Both the position numbers and the translations under genes were made by a program. Below the pieces are notes generated by a model. The model made no database searches, had not been told where the DNA came from, and saw only the letters and a program-made list of their open reading frames with translations. This document shows, one piece after another, positions 43,165-53,110 of a stretch of DNA of 64,000 nucleotides (within the stretch, counting starts at the first letter, position 1; each line of letters opens with the position of its first letter). Origin of the DNA: Poecilobothrus nobilitatus. Lineage: Eukaryota > Arthropoda > Insecta > Diptera > Dolichopodidae. The stretch covers positions 219,895,488-219,959,487 of the forward strand of contig OX352772.1 of assembly GCA_947095535.1 (NCBI GenBank). The letters run 5' to 3'.

Positions 43165-43604
43165 AACTTTTTGATGTTTAATTGTACGATAATCCATTTA
43201 TCCAGATCCACTTATAATAATTACCCTGAAAACTAAACTGCTTCCACATTGAATTTTTTAAAGTACGGTTAAAACGTTCTACTATGGATGCTTTCATTTC
43301 AGAATATGTGTTATAATGATTAATTTTTTTTTTTTCCATAAATTTTCTAAATTCTTTGTTGAAAAACGCTTTACCTTGATCATACTAACTTTTTGATGTT
43401 TAATTGTACGATAATCCATTTATCCAGATCCACGTATAATAATTACCCTGAAAACTAAACTGCTTCCACATTGAATTTTTTAAAGTACGGTTAAAACGTT
43501 CTACTATGGATGCTTTCATTTCAGAATATGTGTTATAATGATTAATTTTTTTTTTTCCATAAATTTTCTAAATTCTTTGTTGAAAAACGCTTTACCTTGA
43601 TCAG
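43161..43604. repeat. 222-bp tandem duplication at the P1/outer junction
   Basis: 43161-43382 and 43383-43604 are near-identical and offset by 222 bp. The second copy begins TACTAACTTT, that is, the last four bases of the outer TIR plus the TSD, so the duplication happened after the outer element inserted. The unit is P1 integrase coding sequence. Confidence 0.85.
43165..43170. repeat. Target-site duplication, right copy (AACTTT)
   Basis: Matches 9409-9414 exactly, directly after the right TIR of the outer element. Confidence 0.9.
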
Positions 43605-43880
43605 ATTGAATATTATTTGGTAGTGGTCCAGCACATTTAAAAAGTGTTTTGGATCCCATATAAAGTGCTATTAGCATTTTTAGTTTTAATTGGTTCAGCA
43701 TAAGCATATTTCGAAAAGGTGTCTATTACAGTTGATAAATATTTATTTCCTTTGTTAAACTTTGCATATGGAATCATTTCTACTAAATCGATTTGCCATG
43801 TATCGTTTAAACCTTTTCCATGTGTCGAATAAATTTTCTTTGACGAAAGTTTCGTCTGACTGGTCTCCGATGGTATTTCC
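43171..43880 (-). pseudogene. INT: P1 integrase, N-terminal half
   Basis: Minus-strand coding with a frameshift near 43835: basic RPVRRNFRQRK, then DTWQIDLVEMIPYAK (first catalytic Asp), KYAYAEPIKTK, NIQSDQGKAFF (second Asp) and, in both copies of the 222-bp duplication, the Glu-containing segment before FNRTLK. Joined in the ancestor to 9010-9414. The start is cut by a retrotransposon fragment at 43885. Confidence 0.8.
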
Positions 43881-43884
43881 TATA

Positions 43885-44215
43885 TTTTTTTTTTTTTTCC
43901 TAAGGGAGGTGGGAATCTTCCAAAGACACCAAGAATTTCTCCCTTGGTAGTGTCAGATTCTTACTGACTAAACCCACCTCAACCTTTAGCCAATATAATG
44001 GGATGCTACTCTTACCTGCGAACGCAGTATATTGGCTAGGGAGCAGGGATAGGAAAGGATAGGAAATGGATACGGAAACATTGTATTGGGAGTGGGACTG
44101 TAAGGAAACAATGAATCCGCCTATTATTATTACTATTTTGCTAACCAGTGACTAAAGCCGTCACAACAATTACAACATGTAGTAATAGTATATAGTACTA
44201 CATAAGGTAATTATT
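43885..44215 (-). mobile_element. 3'-end fragment of a non-LTR retrotransposon
   Basis: On the minus strand this reads as about 315 bp of non-coding sequence (including CGGATTCATTGTTTCCTTAC and TGGGTTTAGTCAGTAAG) that ends in a poly(A) tract at 43883-43896. This is the shape of a 5'-truncated non-LTR insertion consisting only of a 3' UTR. It is GC-richer than its surroundings and interrupts the P1 integrase a few codons after its start. Confidence 0.6.
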
Positions 44216-44249
44216 GACAATCTAACCGGAGGTATTGAATGTGACAATT

Positions 44250-44699
44250 TAACCGCAATGGTTTAATTCGAATATCGCAAACTTTTGATAAAGATAGATT
44301 CTATATAAAAGTTAATCATAGTTATAATGTAAAAACATTATTAACTGAATTATTTCAACAAAAAAACATATAAAAAATTTCAAAATAAAATTACCCGAAC
44401 TATTCAAATTAGCTGTTGCTAATAATAAAGATGAATTAAATGAAATGGTGATGATTTATGCAGATATAGTTCAATCATCTGTTTTTGGAACTAGCAAAGT
44501 ACGGGCATTGAGAGCTATTAACATAGATAATTGAAGAATACCTATAAATATTGAATTTCAAAATGTTCATTACATACCTATAGAGAAAAATACTTTTGAA
44601 ACTATAGCTATTAAAATCTGTAACCAATACGGTGATGCAATAAATTTTGTTTCAAGCTACTATCCAAGAAATATTGTCTTACACTTTAAAAAGCATTAA
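44250..44699 (+). pseudogene. mCP: P1 penton-like minor capsid protein, fragmentary
   Basis: Homologous to P3 53779-54371: FYIKVNHSYNVKTLLTELF, then stops, then SKVRALRAINI, VHYIPIEKNTFETI and YYPRNIVLHFKK at the end. Several stops and shifts. Confidence 0.6.
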
Positions 44700-44728
44700 T
44701 ACTACTCAAATAAGACATTATATCAAAC

Positions 44729-45150
44729 ATGGAACGAGCTTACGTGAGATATTATTCCCCTCAAGTAGGAGGAGGAATTAATGATATTGGACCTTTATTT
44801 CAATTTTATCTAACTAAACAGCGTGGTCATGGTCTAGGTAATATATTTGGAAGTTTATTTCGCTATTTGAAACTAGTTCTTTCATTTGGTTGGGATCTTT
44901 TTAAAAAAGAAGCTGTAAACACAAGTAAAAACATTCTTGGTGACATAGCATCAGGTGCGCATATTAAAGAAACAGTAATTGACCAAGGCAAAATTGGTAT
45001 CAAAAATTAACGAAAATCAGTGGTTATTCAATTACATTCAATTTATGTTGAAAGACGAAAACCTATAAACGACGATCAGTTTCTAAAAAACAGTATTCAA
45101 AGTTGAAGCCACGAAAAAAGCAAAACCAAAAAATCAGGTATTTTCAGCTA
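44729..45150 (+). pseudogene. P1 glycine-rich/basic virion protein
   Basis: Intact for the first 93 residues (MERAYVRYYSPQVGGG, GHGLGNIFGSLFRYLK, DIASGAHIKE), then a stop at 45008-45010, after which a basic tail (RKPINDDQF, KPRKKQNQK) is found in other frames. Homologue of P3 54418-54855. Confidence 0.6.
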
Positions 45151-45152
45151 AA

Positions 45153-45987
45153 ATGGAATGAATTAAATCTGAATTAGATATTTTTGCATCTTTACCAGTG
45201 CAAACAAGCATTTTACATTCAGAGAAGGTAACTTTCAACTCTTAGCCCCATTAGAAGCATCACAGTGAACCATTGAATTTGTATCAATTAGAAACGGTGA
45301 TACTTATAGAGATTTATCCAGCACCTATATAAAGTTTAAAGTTCAAATATTAAAAAAAGATGGATCAAGTTGGGGTACAAATGACAAAACAGGAAGCGGA
45401 GCTGCCGAGTGTTATAAATAGTTTATTACATTCCATGATCAAACAATGCAATGTGACATTAAATGAAAAAAACATTACACCATCCGACTCATTATATACC
45501 TAACCACTTTACCTAAAAACTTTACTAAATTGTGGTAGCGATTCCAGTAAAACACATTTAGAAGTATCTGGTTGGGAATTAGATAAACCCAAAACAATAA
45601 TGATTTTAGCAATAATGGTTCTAAAATAAGACTCTGCGGTGGTGAAATTGATGGGAAAACTACATGTAGATTTCTTTAATACTTACTTTTAAATAATGTT
45701 GACATGAGTATTGCTCTCACATTAGAAAAACAAGATTTTTTTTTTATTTTTCAATGATGCAGATGAAAGCTATTTAAAGATTCATGAAGCTACTTTATAC
45801 ATGAAACGATTTATCTGCAGATGGATCAATAGCAGATTTTTGCCAAAATCTTTTAAATGTGGAAACTGTTAAAATATAAGCAAGATTGAGTTCTCCTTTA
45901 ACCCCAACTTTAACGTGCATTGTGTTTGCAGAATTTGATGCCAATATATAAATTGACAAAAATGGTAATGTTTACTTAAACATATAA
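45153..45987 (+). pseudogene. MCP: P1 major capsid protein, heavily broken
   Basis: Begins with IKSELDIFASLPVQTSILHSE, the widespread Polinton/adintovirus hexon-like start, with a stop two codons after the ATG. LLHSMIKQCNVTLNEKNITPSD and NGNVYLNI near the end match P3. Many stops and deletions; shorter than the P3 copy. Confidence 0.75.
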
Positions 45988-46024
45988 AAGGGTGATTAGT
46001 ATTTCGTTTCTCCATCATTATACA

Positions 46025-46350
46025 ATGAGCTGTGTTCTAGTAGACGTGTTATTCTGCACGGACGACACCAACACAATATTTGTAAAAAACGTTGCTGGGG
46101 CTGGAATAAAAGAGAAATGTAAACGATTGTAAAAGAATTAAAGTATAAATTTCCTGTCAGAAATTTTTAAAAGAACAGATATCGAGAATTACTCTTTTGA
46201 GCATATCGATAACGAAAAAACAACTAACAACTTAATAAATTTTGTTTGAAAAATTCGATATAGTGTTAACAAATGGAAAACTTAAAGCAGAATTTTTGAA
46301 AAAATATATAAGACAAAATACTCGTCTAATTGATATTTTTCGTTTACAAG
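46025..46350 (+). pseudogene. P1 copy of the small unknown protein
   Basis: Homologue of P3 56165-56494: MSCVLVDVLFCTDDTNT, FVKNVAGAGIKEKCK and IENYSFEHIDNEK, with stops. Function unknown. Confidence 0.6.
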
Positions 46351-46353
46351 ATA

Positions 46354-46765
46354 ATGAACACACTTCAGATTTCGAAGGTACTGACAAGCAATAACTTGAC
46401 ACATAAAATATTTAAAGGTGTTTATGCTCTTGATCAATTGCCAAAACAAGTTGCAAAACCTAGCATTTTGGTGGCAAATACTGATACTTCCAAAAATGAA
46501 AAATGAAAAAGAACGCATTGGTTAGCAATATTTGTTCCAGTGAAAGGGTGTGCAGAATATTTTGATTCATTTGGAAATCCGCCTTTTCATATTGAGATGT
46601 CTACAAAAATGTCTAGAAAATCAATCGAAATGTTTAAGTATGAAATATTTTATTAATTTATTCCACAGTACACCCCTACTCCAAAATGACAGAAAAATAG
46701 AAATAATGTTTCGAACAATTTTTAAAAATGTTGGGAAAAACTACAAATACCAAACTGTAAAATAG
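46354..46765 (+). pseudogene. PRO: P1 adenain-like protease remnant
   Basis: Starts MNTLQISKVLTSNN; then GVYALDQLPKQV, THWLAIFVPVKG (catalytic His) and AEYFDSFGNPPFHIE (catalytic Asp), separated by stops. The Cys region is not readable. The position between the small unknown gene and the 47092 gene shows where P3 has lost its protease. Confidence 0.7.
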
Positions 46766-47091
46766 AATTCGCCAAATTAAAAAAAAAGAAGCTGGAACAA
46801 GCCACAAATTCAGAAGAATTTGAAAAATTAACGTAAGATGAACCAGAGCAAAATCTTTTATTAAGCTATATCTGTTGGATAAAAAGCAAACAGTAAAAAT
46901 TCAAATTGGGTTTAATATTTAAAATTTTACTGAATCAATATTTTTCCAACGACATCACAAAGTTATTTGTGAGATGAATTATTTGGAGTGATATATATTT
47001 TATCACGATTTTTAAAAAAAGCGACGCAAAACTAAATATAAAAGGATTTCCGCTAAAATTTAATCATTCTGGACATATTAAAAAACTTACA
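46766..47091. other. P1 spacer with faint coding remnants
   Basis: Lys/Glu-rich fragments (KKKKLEQATNSEEFEKL at about 46780) that cannot be assigned; otherwise AT-rich. Confidence 0.3.
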
Positions 47092-47305
47092 TTGAATCTA
47101 GATGAATACACACGATTTTGTCTAATGTTAGATTTTATACAAGTAGTGATGTCATATAACAATGGAGCTGATTTAAATGTACGAGAATACGTATTCAAAT
47201 ATATTGAGAGATGTATTGAAAAGAACAAACTAAGATTAGAACAGGAAGATTATTACATTCCTATGAATTTACACATAGCTCAGTGCAACTATCTATGTCG
47301 GCAAA
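47092..47305 (+). pseudogene. P1 copy of an unknown gene, cut by LOA-like element
   Basis: 75-codon frame homologous to the C-terminal part of P3 56774-57298: FIQVVMSYNNGADLNVREYV, KYIERCIEKN and YYIPMNLHIAQCNY. Homology stops near 47305, where the LOA-like element begins. Confidence 0.65.
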
Positions 47306-47652
47306 AATCCTCAATCTAAACCGTCCTCGTGGGTTCCGACCGGAAATAATCACCAGCTAGATGGTTAGGTACTAAGGGAAAGGTAAACTGAGTCTGTCTT
47401 TTTGTATCGTATTACTGACACCTCGGTTTTTACCGGAACCATCGGATTGGGGTAAACCTGGGCCTGATTCAAGGTGTTATACGACCCGTGCCGCTGATCA
47501 GCCTGGCTGGGGGCCCAGTCTTAAAAATTGCCCAGTCGCGAACAGAGTATAAGGAGTACCTGGCGACCCTCCGAATTAATTAGCCTTACCCTATGTATAC
47601 AAATCTCTGCATAGGGCGGACCTTCCTTTTCTTTGTACTTGTGGGTTTAAAT

Positions 47653-48885
47653 ATGGAACAAATTTAAAAAATAAAAGATTCGAAAAAAGAGTTAGCCGGC
47701 ACTTCCCAAAAGTCGGCAAGTAAAGCGACCAAACCGGGCACTAGCAGTGCTAAGGAAAGTCTCGAACAACCAGAGACAGTACGCAAAGTGCGTCCATCGA
47801 AACAAGCCTTCTTCAATAAACGGTAGGCCCATAAAATTATTGAGAGGTTAAGCTCTCTCAGTATTGGTCAGTTATCTGAGGCGCAAAAGAACTCCTTAGC
47901 CTGGGCCAAAACAGTAGTAGGCCAGGTCAAGCCCCAAGAAGGACAAATCCTAGGTTCATCGAAGGGCCCTATGTCCAAGAGACAGAGGTCACAAGATAAG
48001 CCACAGGGTAGTTCCAAAAAGGATAGGTTGCTAGGGAACAACCAGATAACCAAGCCTTTCAATGAAATTGCAAAGGAAAGCTTAATTCTGGCAATCATTG
48101 ATAAGGGGTGAGAGGATGGGGCTCTTTCTCCCAGTAACTGGAAGAAGGTTGTTGTTGCTTTAAACACAACTTTCTTCCAGGTACTGGAAGAAAATCTGGG
48201 ACCTCCACCCTCCTGTAGAGACGCAGGCTGACATCAGGGCCAATTCAAATTGACTGCTTGTGCTGATCAGAGATCGGCAGATCTCTACAAGCAGGCAATA
48301 GGTAAGGTGAGAAGTCTGTGGCCGGGGACCAAGCTCAAAGCCGTAAGCAGGGAAAAAATCCCTAGCACACCAAAAGCTAAGGTATAGCTGCCGGGAGAAC
48401 CTGCCGAAGCAGACACGATCATCAAAATGATGAAAGTGTCAAATCCCTAGCTTCCATCTCACAATTGGAAGATTGCCAATCTAGGGCAACTAGTAGGAGA
48501 ATCCCGATAGGCGTTTCTCATTGTCAATAAGGACTCTCTACCACACCTAGCGAAAGCCAAAGCGGTCATTAGATATGGCTTCACAGCGATTACACTGAAA
48601 GTGTACAAGTAGGATGAGGTGGAGGCCTCAAGGAATATTAGCAAAGGCCCAAGTCAAACCCAAATGGCAGACTCTGACCGATCCGATGTCGTTGGCGTAG
48701 CATCCTCCTCGGCTCCAAATAGAGTGAATGATGTCATCAAGGCTGACGATGAAGAAGATCTACTTAGATCGGATTCTGACAGCTTTGATGATGCCAAAAG
48801 CTTCTTAATGGACTTCGAAGATGACGCTAACGCGAAGGTGGTGGAGATTAAGGATGGCTCAGGTAATGAAGCTACTCCAAATTAA
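47653..48885 (+). pseudogene. LOA-like ORF1 (DUF4780-type)
   Basis: Starts near ATG 47653 and ends at 48885. A Lys/Ser-rich N-terminus (SKKELAGTSQKSASKA) is followed by a domain with HQGQFKLTACADQRSADLYK, LWPGTKLKAVSREKIPS and YGFTAITLKVYK, the pattern of ORF1 proteins of LOA/Outcast-type elements (DUF4780 as I recall). The last 88 codons are acidic (DDEEDLLRSDSDSFDD). Several stops. It would bind the element RNA. Confidence 0.7.
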
Positions 48886-50680
48886 TCTCCATCACTCTAA
48901 AGCGGCTTCCGCCCCACTTGAAATCCGCCTCAGGAAAACGGGTGAGGATATTATCTTGATCCAAGAGCCATGGGTGACAAAAAAACAGGTTCAGGGACTC
49001 AAGATACCAGGATACACGCTGTTGTATAATAAAGAGTTATGCAGACCTAGAGCATGCATACTTGCTAAAAATATATTAAATCTAACTTTTATATATAATT
49101 ACAGTGATGCTGATCTGGTCGCGGCGAGACTAAAGCAAAAAAACTTAAGGGTCTTGTTTGGTGCGGCGTATCTTCCTCACGACTCGCAGAATTCACTTCC
49201 TCCATCCAATCTGGCAGGGTTGGTAGCGGATGCTAGAAGGATGAACATTGGGGTCATCATAAGCTGCGACATCTGGGGTAGTTCGAATACCAACGAAAGA
49301 GGTGAGTCACTTTTTGATTACATTTTAAGTACTAACCTTCTTATCTGTAACATTGGCGGGGAACCTACCTTTGTTACTAGTAATAGGCAAGAAGTCCTAG
49401 ACATAATCTTAGTCTCGGACTTTTTTTATTCTAAAATAAACTCATGCAAAGTTTCTGATTGGTATTCCTTCTCAGATCACAGATACCTTGAGTTCAGTCT
49501 GGACGAAAGTCCTCCAATAAAGTCAGTCTATCAAAATCCTAAGAGAACTGACTGGAACAAATATAGGGAGCACTTAAAGTCAACGCTTCCCTCCTTAACA
49601 CCTGGAATTCCTAAAAAATATCCAGGATCTAAATAGCCTAGTAAACGTTTTTACTAAGGCCTGCAATAAGTCCTTAGAGCATTCGTGTCCCATCAGTAAG
49701 CCTAAGACAAAATCTAAACCACCTTGAAATGGAATGGAATGATGAAATCAAAACTCTAAGGAGAGATAAGCACTTAAAAAGGCGAAAAGAGACACTTGGA
49801 AACTATTCTGCGGAGGTATAGAAAACGTCTCCGAGGCATCTAGACTTAGGGAAATTCTATCGACAAACCCCATGGTACCCAGTCTCTGTAAAAAAGAGGA
49901 TGGCATCTGGGCTACCACAAGCGAGGAGTCGTTGGAATAACCTTTAAAAATCCATTTTCCCGGGTGCACAAATAACAGCTCAGAGATGGCTTGTGTTCTG
50001 AATCATCCCCCCACTATTTCAGAGGTGGTGGTTACAGGAGACAAACTACAATGGGCTATAGATAGTTTCAAACCATTCAAGTCCAGCGGATGGAATTATA
50101 CCCGCTGAGATCCAGCAAACTGCATCTACCATCCTGGCTTGGCTAAAAAGCATTTTCTGTGGTTGTCTTAATTTGGTGCTTATACCGGATAAATGGAAAC
50201 AGGTCAGAGTAGTGTTCATACCCAAGGCCGGCAAAAGTAGTCACGTCTATGCAAAGGACTTTCGGCCTATAAGCTTGTCATCCTTCCTTCTAAAACCTTA
50301 GAAAGATTGATAGACATCCATATCCGCTGCAACCTACATAAAAATCTGTTGTCAGCCTCTCAACATGCTTACTGTAAAGGGAAGTCAGTGGATAATGCAC
50401 TTCACACTTTGATGAGCTTGATTGAAAGATCTTTAAATTGCAAAGAGTATACTCTTGCAGCTTTTATAGACATTGAGGGAGCGTTTAATAACGACAATCA
50501 GGCAGCAATTGTAGACGCACTCATAAGCCTAGGAAATGAACCGGAGCTAAAAGCACTGATAGCTAATATGCGAAATAGCAGGGCCATCAGTGCCAACTTA
50601 GGCAACGCTTCAGCAAAAAGGTTTGTGAAAAGAGAAACTCCGCAAGAAGGAGTGCTATCTCCACATCTTTGGAATATGGT
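48821..50680 (+). pseudogene. LOA-like ORF2: endonuclease and partial RT
   Basis: Overlaps the end of ORF1. Endonuclease: LLQINLHHSKAASAP, LIQEPWVTKKQV, DIWGSSNTNERG (the DANAHH segment before WGS is shortened to SCDI, losing active-site residues) and SFSDHRYLEF. Stops and shifts separate it from the RT (about 50080-50680): FIPKAGKSSHVYAKDFRPI, AFIDIEGAFNN (motif A region) and TPQEGVLSPHLWNMV, after which it is cut. Not functional. Confidence 0.82.
50675..50680. repeat. Predicted left target-site duplication of P3 (TATGGT)
   Basis: The six bases of LOA-like RT sequence just before the putative P3 TIR. The matching copy would lie beyond the window, after the right TIR. Confidence 0.4.
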
Positions 50681-51617
50681 AGTAGGTAACGCTGCACTTT
50701 GGAATGGGAAAAAAATTTGACCCATATCGCACGACATGTTGACCTACATTTTGATTTATGGATTTAATGTAGGTCATACTTGGTTAGTAGGTCAAGAACT
50801 TGTTTTGATCGTTTTGGTTTAGGTTTTAAGTTAAGTTGTATGTGTGGGTTGTTAACTTATAAGTTCCAAATGGTTTTATAGTAGGAAGTCAAGTGTTAAA
50901 CAATTTAAAGTAAGGTCGGCCCTTAATAAACAAAATTGTATAACTGAAGTTTAAATACTAGGCGCACATATAAATGTAGTAAGAAAATTTCTTATATGAA
51001 AATAAAAACAGAAAAATTTTTTTTATTTTTAAATCTACAGCGCATCTTTAAAATTGAAAAGAAAAAGTGTAATCCTGTTCGTGTTTTTTTCCTTTTTTTT
51101 TTTTTTTTTGTTAGCATAAAGAAAAAAAATTAAAGTACGATATAGATTTGTTTTGCTTACATAAAAATGTGATCTCTTCCTGATAGAAGAATTTATAGAA
51201 GAAAAGAGAAAACGAAAGTCATTAATTAGCTGACTGCATGTCGTTATATAAGATATTTTTTTATTTTTAAATTAAGAATGTTCAGAAAATATGAATAAAA
51301 AGAAAACAAACAGTAAATCAAAAATATGGAACTGATATACTTAGTTTATAAAGATATACTCTTTACTCTTGATATGCATTTATGCTTATGTTTATTTTTT
51401 TGTTTTTGTTTTTGTATAGAATAAAAAATAATTCAAAGATAGGTTAAATGATAGGTTAATTAATAGTATCTATTTTAAAAACATAAGATAAAAATAAAAG
51501 ACATTTATTTTTTTATGTTTAAATTCTTTTATTATTATATTTTTATTTAAATCTAAGTTTTAACATTTTTTTACGATGATCAGAAGTTAAAATTGCAGAA
51601 ATAGTGAGACTAACTTT
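50681..51617. repeat. Putative P3 left TIR region
   Basis: About 940 bp without genes, AT-rich, starting AGTAGGTAACGCTGCACTTT. Near its start is a 10-bp dyad GACCTACATT...AATGTAGGTC (50742-50777). The length suits a Polinton TIR plus promoter. It cannot be confirmed without the right end. Confidence 0.5.
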
Positions 51618-51770
51618 TTATATACGTCTTTGAAATCTACTTGTATCACGTGCGTATTCTTCCCAATGAATTTTCCTTGCTGATCTGTAAGCATACTCCC
51701 ATACATGCATAACGTGAATTTCTTGTTTAATATTGAAGTGAACTTTTTTAGTTTTGTTATTTAAATTCAT
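51618..51770 (-). CDS. Minimal PPP1R15/GADD34-like protein, 50 residues
   Basis: ATG at 51770, stop at 51618. KKVHFNIKQEIHVMHVW followed by AYRSARKIHWEEYARD and RFQRRI. This contains the same order of conserved residues as the inner copy (V-F docking motif, H, W, A-AR, WE-AR-D, RF-RRI) with almost nothing else, so it is reduced to the PP1/eIF2alpha-directing core. Intact. It sits first at the left end of P3, transcribed outward toward the TIR. Viral proteins of similar design counter PKR/PERK-driven translational arrest; the role here is inferred. Confidence 0.68.
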   Translation of the reverse strand: MNLNNKTKKVHFNIKQEIHVMHVWEYAYRSARKIHWEEYARDTSRFQRRI

Positions 51771-51797
51771 ATCGTGCAAGTATCAAAATTGAAAGTC

Positions 51798-52289
51798 TTA
51801 ATCTAACATTTTTTCCTTTAAAAGATACATATATACATTATAACAATTTTTAACAGCACATCTGAAATTGTTGTTTGATAAGTGTATAGGACAATTTGAT
51901 TTAAAGTTATCAATGTTTTGCAATGACGGCAAGTTTCTGCTTAGATCTTCTATTTTAACACTGTCAATGTACTTTTGAAGAAAAAGTTTTTTTTGTTCTC
52001 CTTTAACATAAATTTTTTGAGCTGACTCTAAATAGTGTTTTAATATACATTTTACATCTAAATATTCAACTAAACCGTTATTCCATTTAAGTCCATTTAT
52101 TTTACTTTCGCAATACTGGTTATTATATTTCATATCCTGACTAAGTTCTTCTGCGGGGTACGGTGCTTTGAAGTGATACACAGTTGGAATTAAACTTCCT
52201 TTTTCAAGTGTGGCTAACTCTATTAGGAAATATTGCTTTTCATTTCCTTGTAAAAATTGTAGGTCAACTATGAGAACTTGTTTAACCAT
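51798..52289 (-). CDS. Conserved Polinton protein, possibly nuclease-fold (P3)
   Basis: 163 residues, intact. MVKQVLIVDLQFLQGN, FLIELATLEKG, YHFKAPYPAEEL, INGLKWNNG, KIYVKGEQKKLFLQ and a Cys tail (CPIHLSNNNFRCAVKNCYNVY). Same order of motifs as inner 21543-22013. Transcribed away from the ATPase gene, with 119 bp between starts acting as a divergent promoter. Confidence 0.6.
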   Translation of the reverse strand: MVKQVLIVDLQFLQGNEKQYFLIELATLEKGSLIPTVYHFKAPYPAEELSQDMKYNNQYCESKINGLKWNNGLVEYLDVKCILKHYLESAQKIYVKGEQKKLFLQKYIDSVKIEDLSRNLPSLQNIDNFKSNCPIHLSNNNFRCAVKNCYNVYMYLLKEKMLD

Positions 52290-52408
52290 GTCGAAGGTTT
52301 ATGGAAGAATGTTCCATAGAATAACTAAATTACATTTATATTCACTTCGGGAAAAGAGCTTTTCGTATAAATATAGGTTAACAGAGTTAGTTTTTAACTA
52401 ATACAATT

Positions 52409-53083
52409 ATGCTGTTTCACCCGTTTACTATGATGGTGGCTGGTCCATCATGCTGTGGTAAAACCACTTTTATTCATAATTTAATAAAATATAAAAAAGA
52501 AAATATACAACCACATATTAATAGAATAATTTGGTGTAATCCAGACAAAAATGCCGTTCCAAAATATGTCAAAGATATGGAATATAGTAACACTATTCCA
52601 GATTTTAATGATAATCAAAAACCTTTGTTAGTTATTATCGATGATATGATGTTAAATTCTCATGATAAGTATGTATGTGATTTATTTACTAGAGGATCAC
52701 ATCATAGAAATTTATCTGTAATATTTGTAACACAAAATGTTTTTCACCAGGGTAAATTTTCAAGAGATATTTCACTCAACTGTAAATATTTAGCACTTTT
52801 CAAAAATCCAAGAGATAAATCGCAGATATTACCTCTAGCTCGCCAAATATATCCCAATCAAATTAAAGCATTTGAAAAAGTATATAATGATGTGACGTCA
52901 GTCCCATATGGCTATATATTAATAGATCTTACTCAAGACGTTAATGATATATTTCGATTAAGAAATGATATATTTGGGAAAGGTTTGTGTTATTGTACGA
53001 GAGATCAATTAGAACAATTTGGGGAGGAATATGAAACATTTGAAGACCAATCGACATATATTGCACCTATTAAAAACCTCTAA
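52409..53083 (+). CDS. ATP: Packaging ATPase (P3), intact
   Basis: 224 residues. Walker A AGPSCCGKTTF near residue 11, Walker B PLLVIIDDMML near residue 77 and sensor VIFVTQNVF about 30 residues later. Shorter before Walker A than the inner enzyme. HerA/FtsK superfamily, genome packaging. The most complete ATPase of this lineage in the window. It starts the plus-strand virion gene block. Confidence 0.93.
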   Translation: MLFHPFTMMVAGPSCCGKTTFIHNLIKYKKENIQPHINRIIWCNPDKNAVPKYVKDMEYSNTIPDFNDNQKPLLVIIDDMMLNSHDKYVCDLFTRGSHHRNLSVIFVTQNVFHQGKFSRDISLNCKYLALFKNPRDKSQILPLARQIYPNQIKAFEKVYNDVTSVPYGYILIDLTQDVNDIFRLRNDIFGKGLCYCTRDQLEQFGEEYETFEDQSTYIAPIKNL

Positions 53084-53110
53084 ACCAAAATTCCAGAAAG
53101 TAATTATAAA

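Larger units (their letters stand above)
43165..47305. mobile_element. P1 Polinton, right-hand remnant
   Basis: Continuation of the element whose integrase C-terminus is at 9010-9414. Contains the integrase N-terminal half (-), then penton-like, basic virion protein, MCP, unknown, protease and unknown genes (+), all broken and all most similar to P3. No TIR of P1 is recognised. PolB and ATPase are not seen. Confidence 0.8.
47305..50680 (+). mobile_element. LOA-like non-LTR retrotransposon, 3' part displaced
   Basis: Noticeably GC-richer than the surroundings. Layout: about 350 bp 5' UTR, ORF1 with DUF4780-like domain, then ORF2 with endonuclease and RT. It stops inside the RT domain at 50680, before the YADD motif, where P3 begins. 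The 5' end is retained and the 3' end is missing, the reverse of normal 5' truncation, which fits interruption by P3. Confidence 0.8.

Noticed and set aside
47400..47600. tRNA or rRNA gene in the GC-richer stretch
   Set aside because: No cloverleaf or rRNA core found; the stretch is the 5' UTR of the LOA-like element.
52895..52902. TGACGTCA in P3 as a further CRE site
   Set aside because: Lies inside ATPase coding sequence and is not followed by a kB-like half; likely chance.
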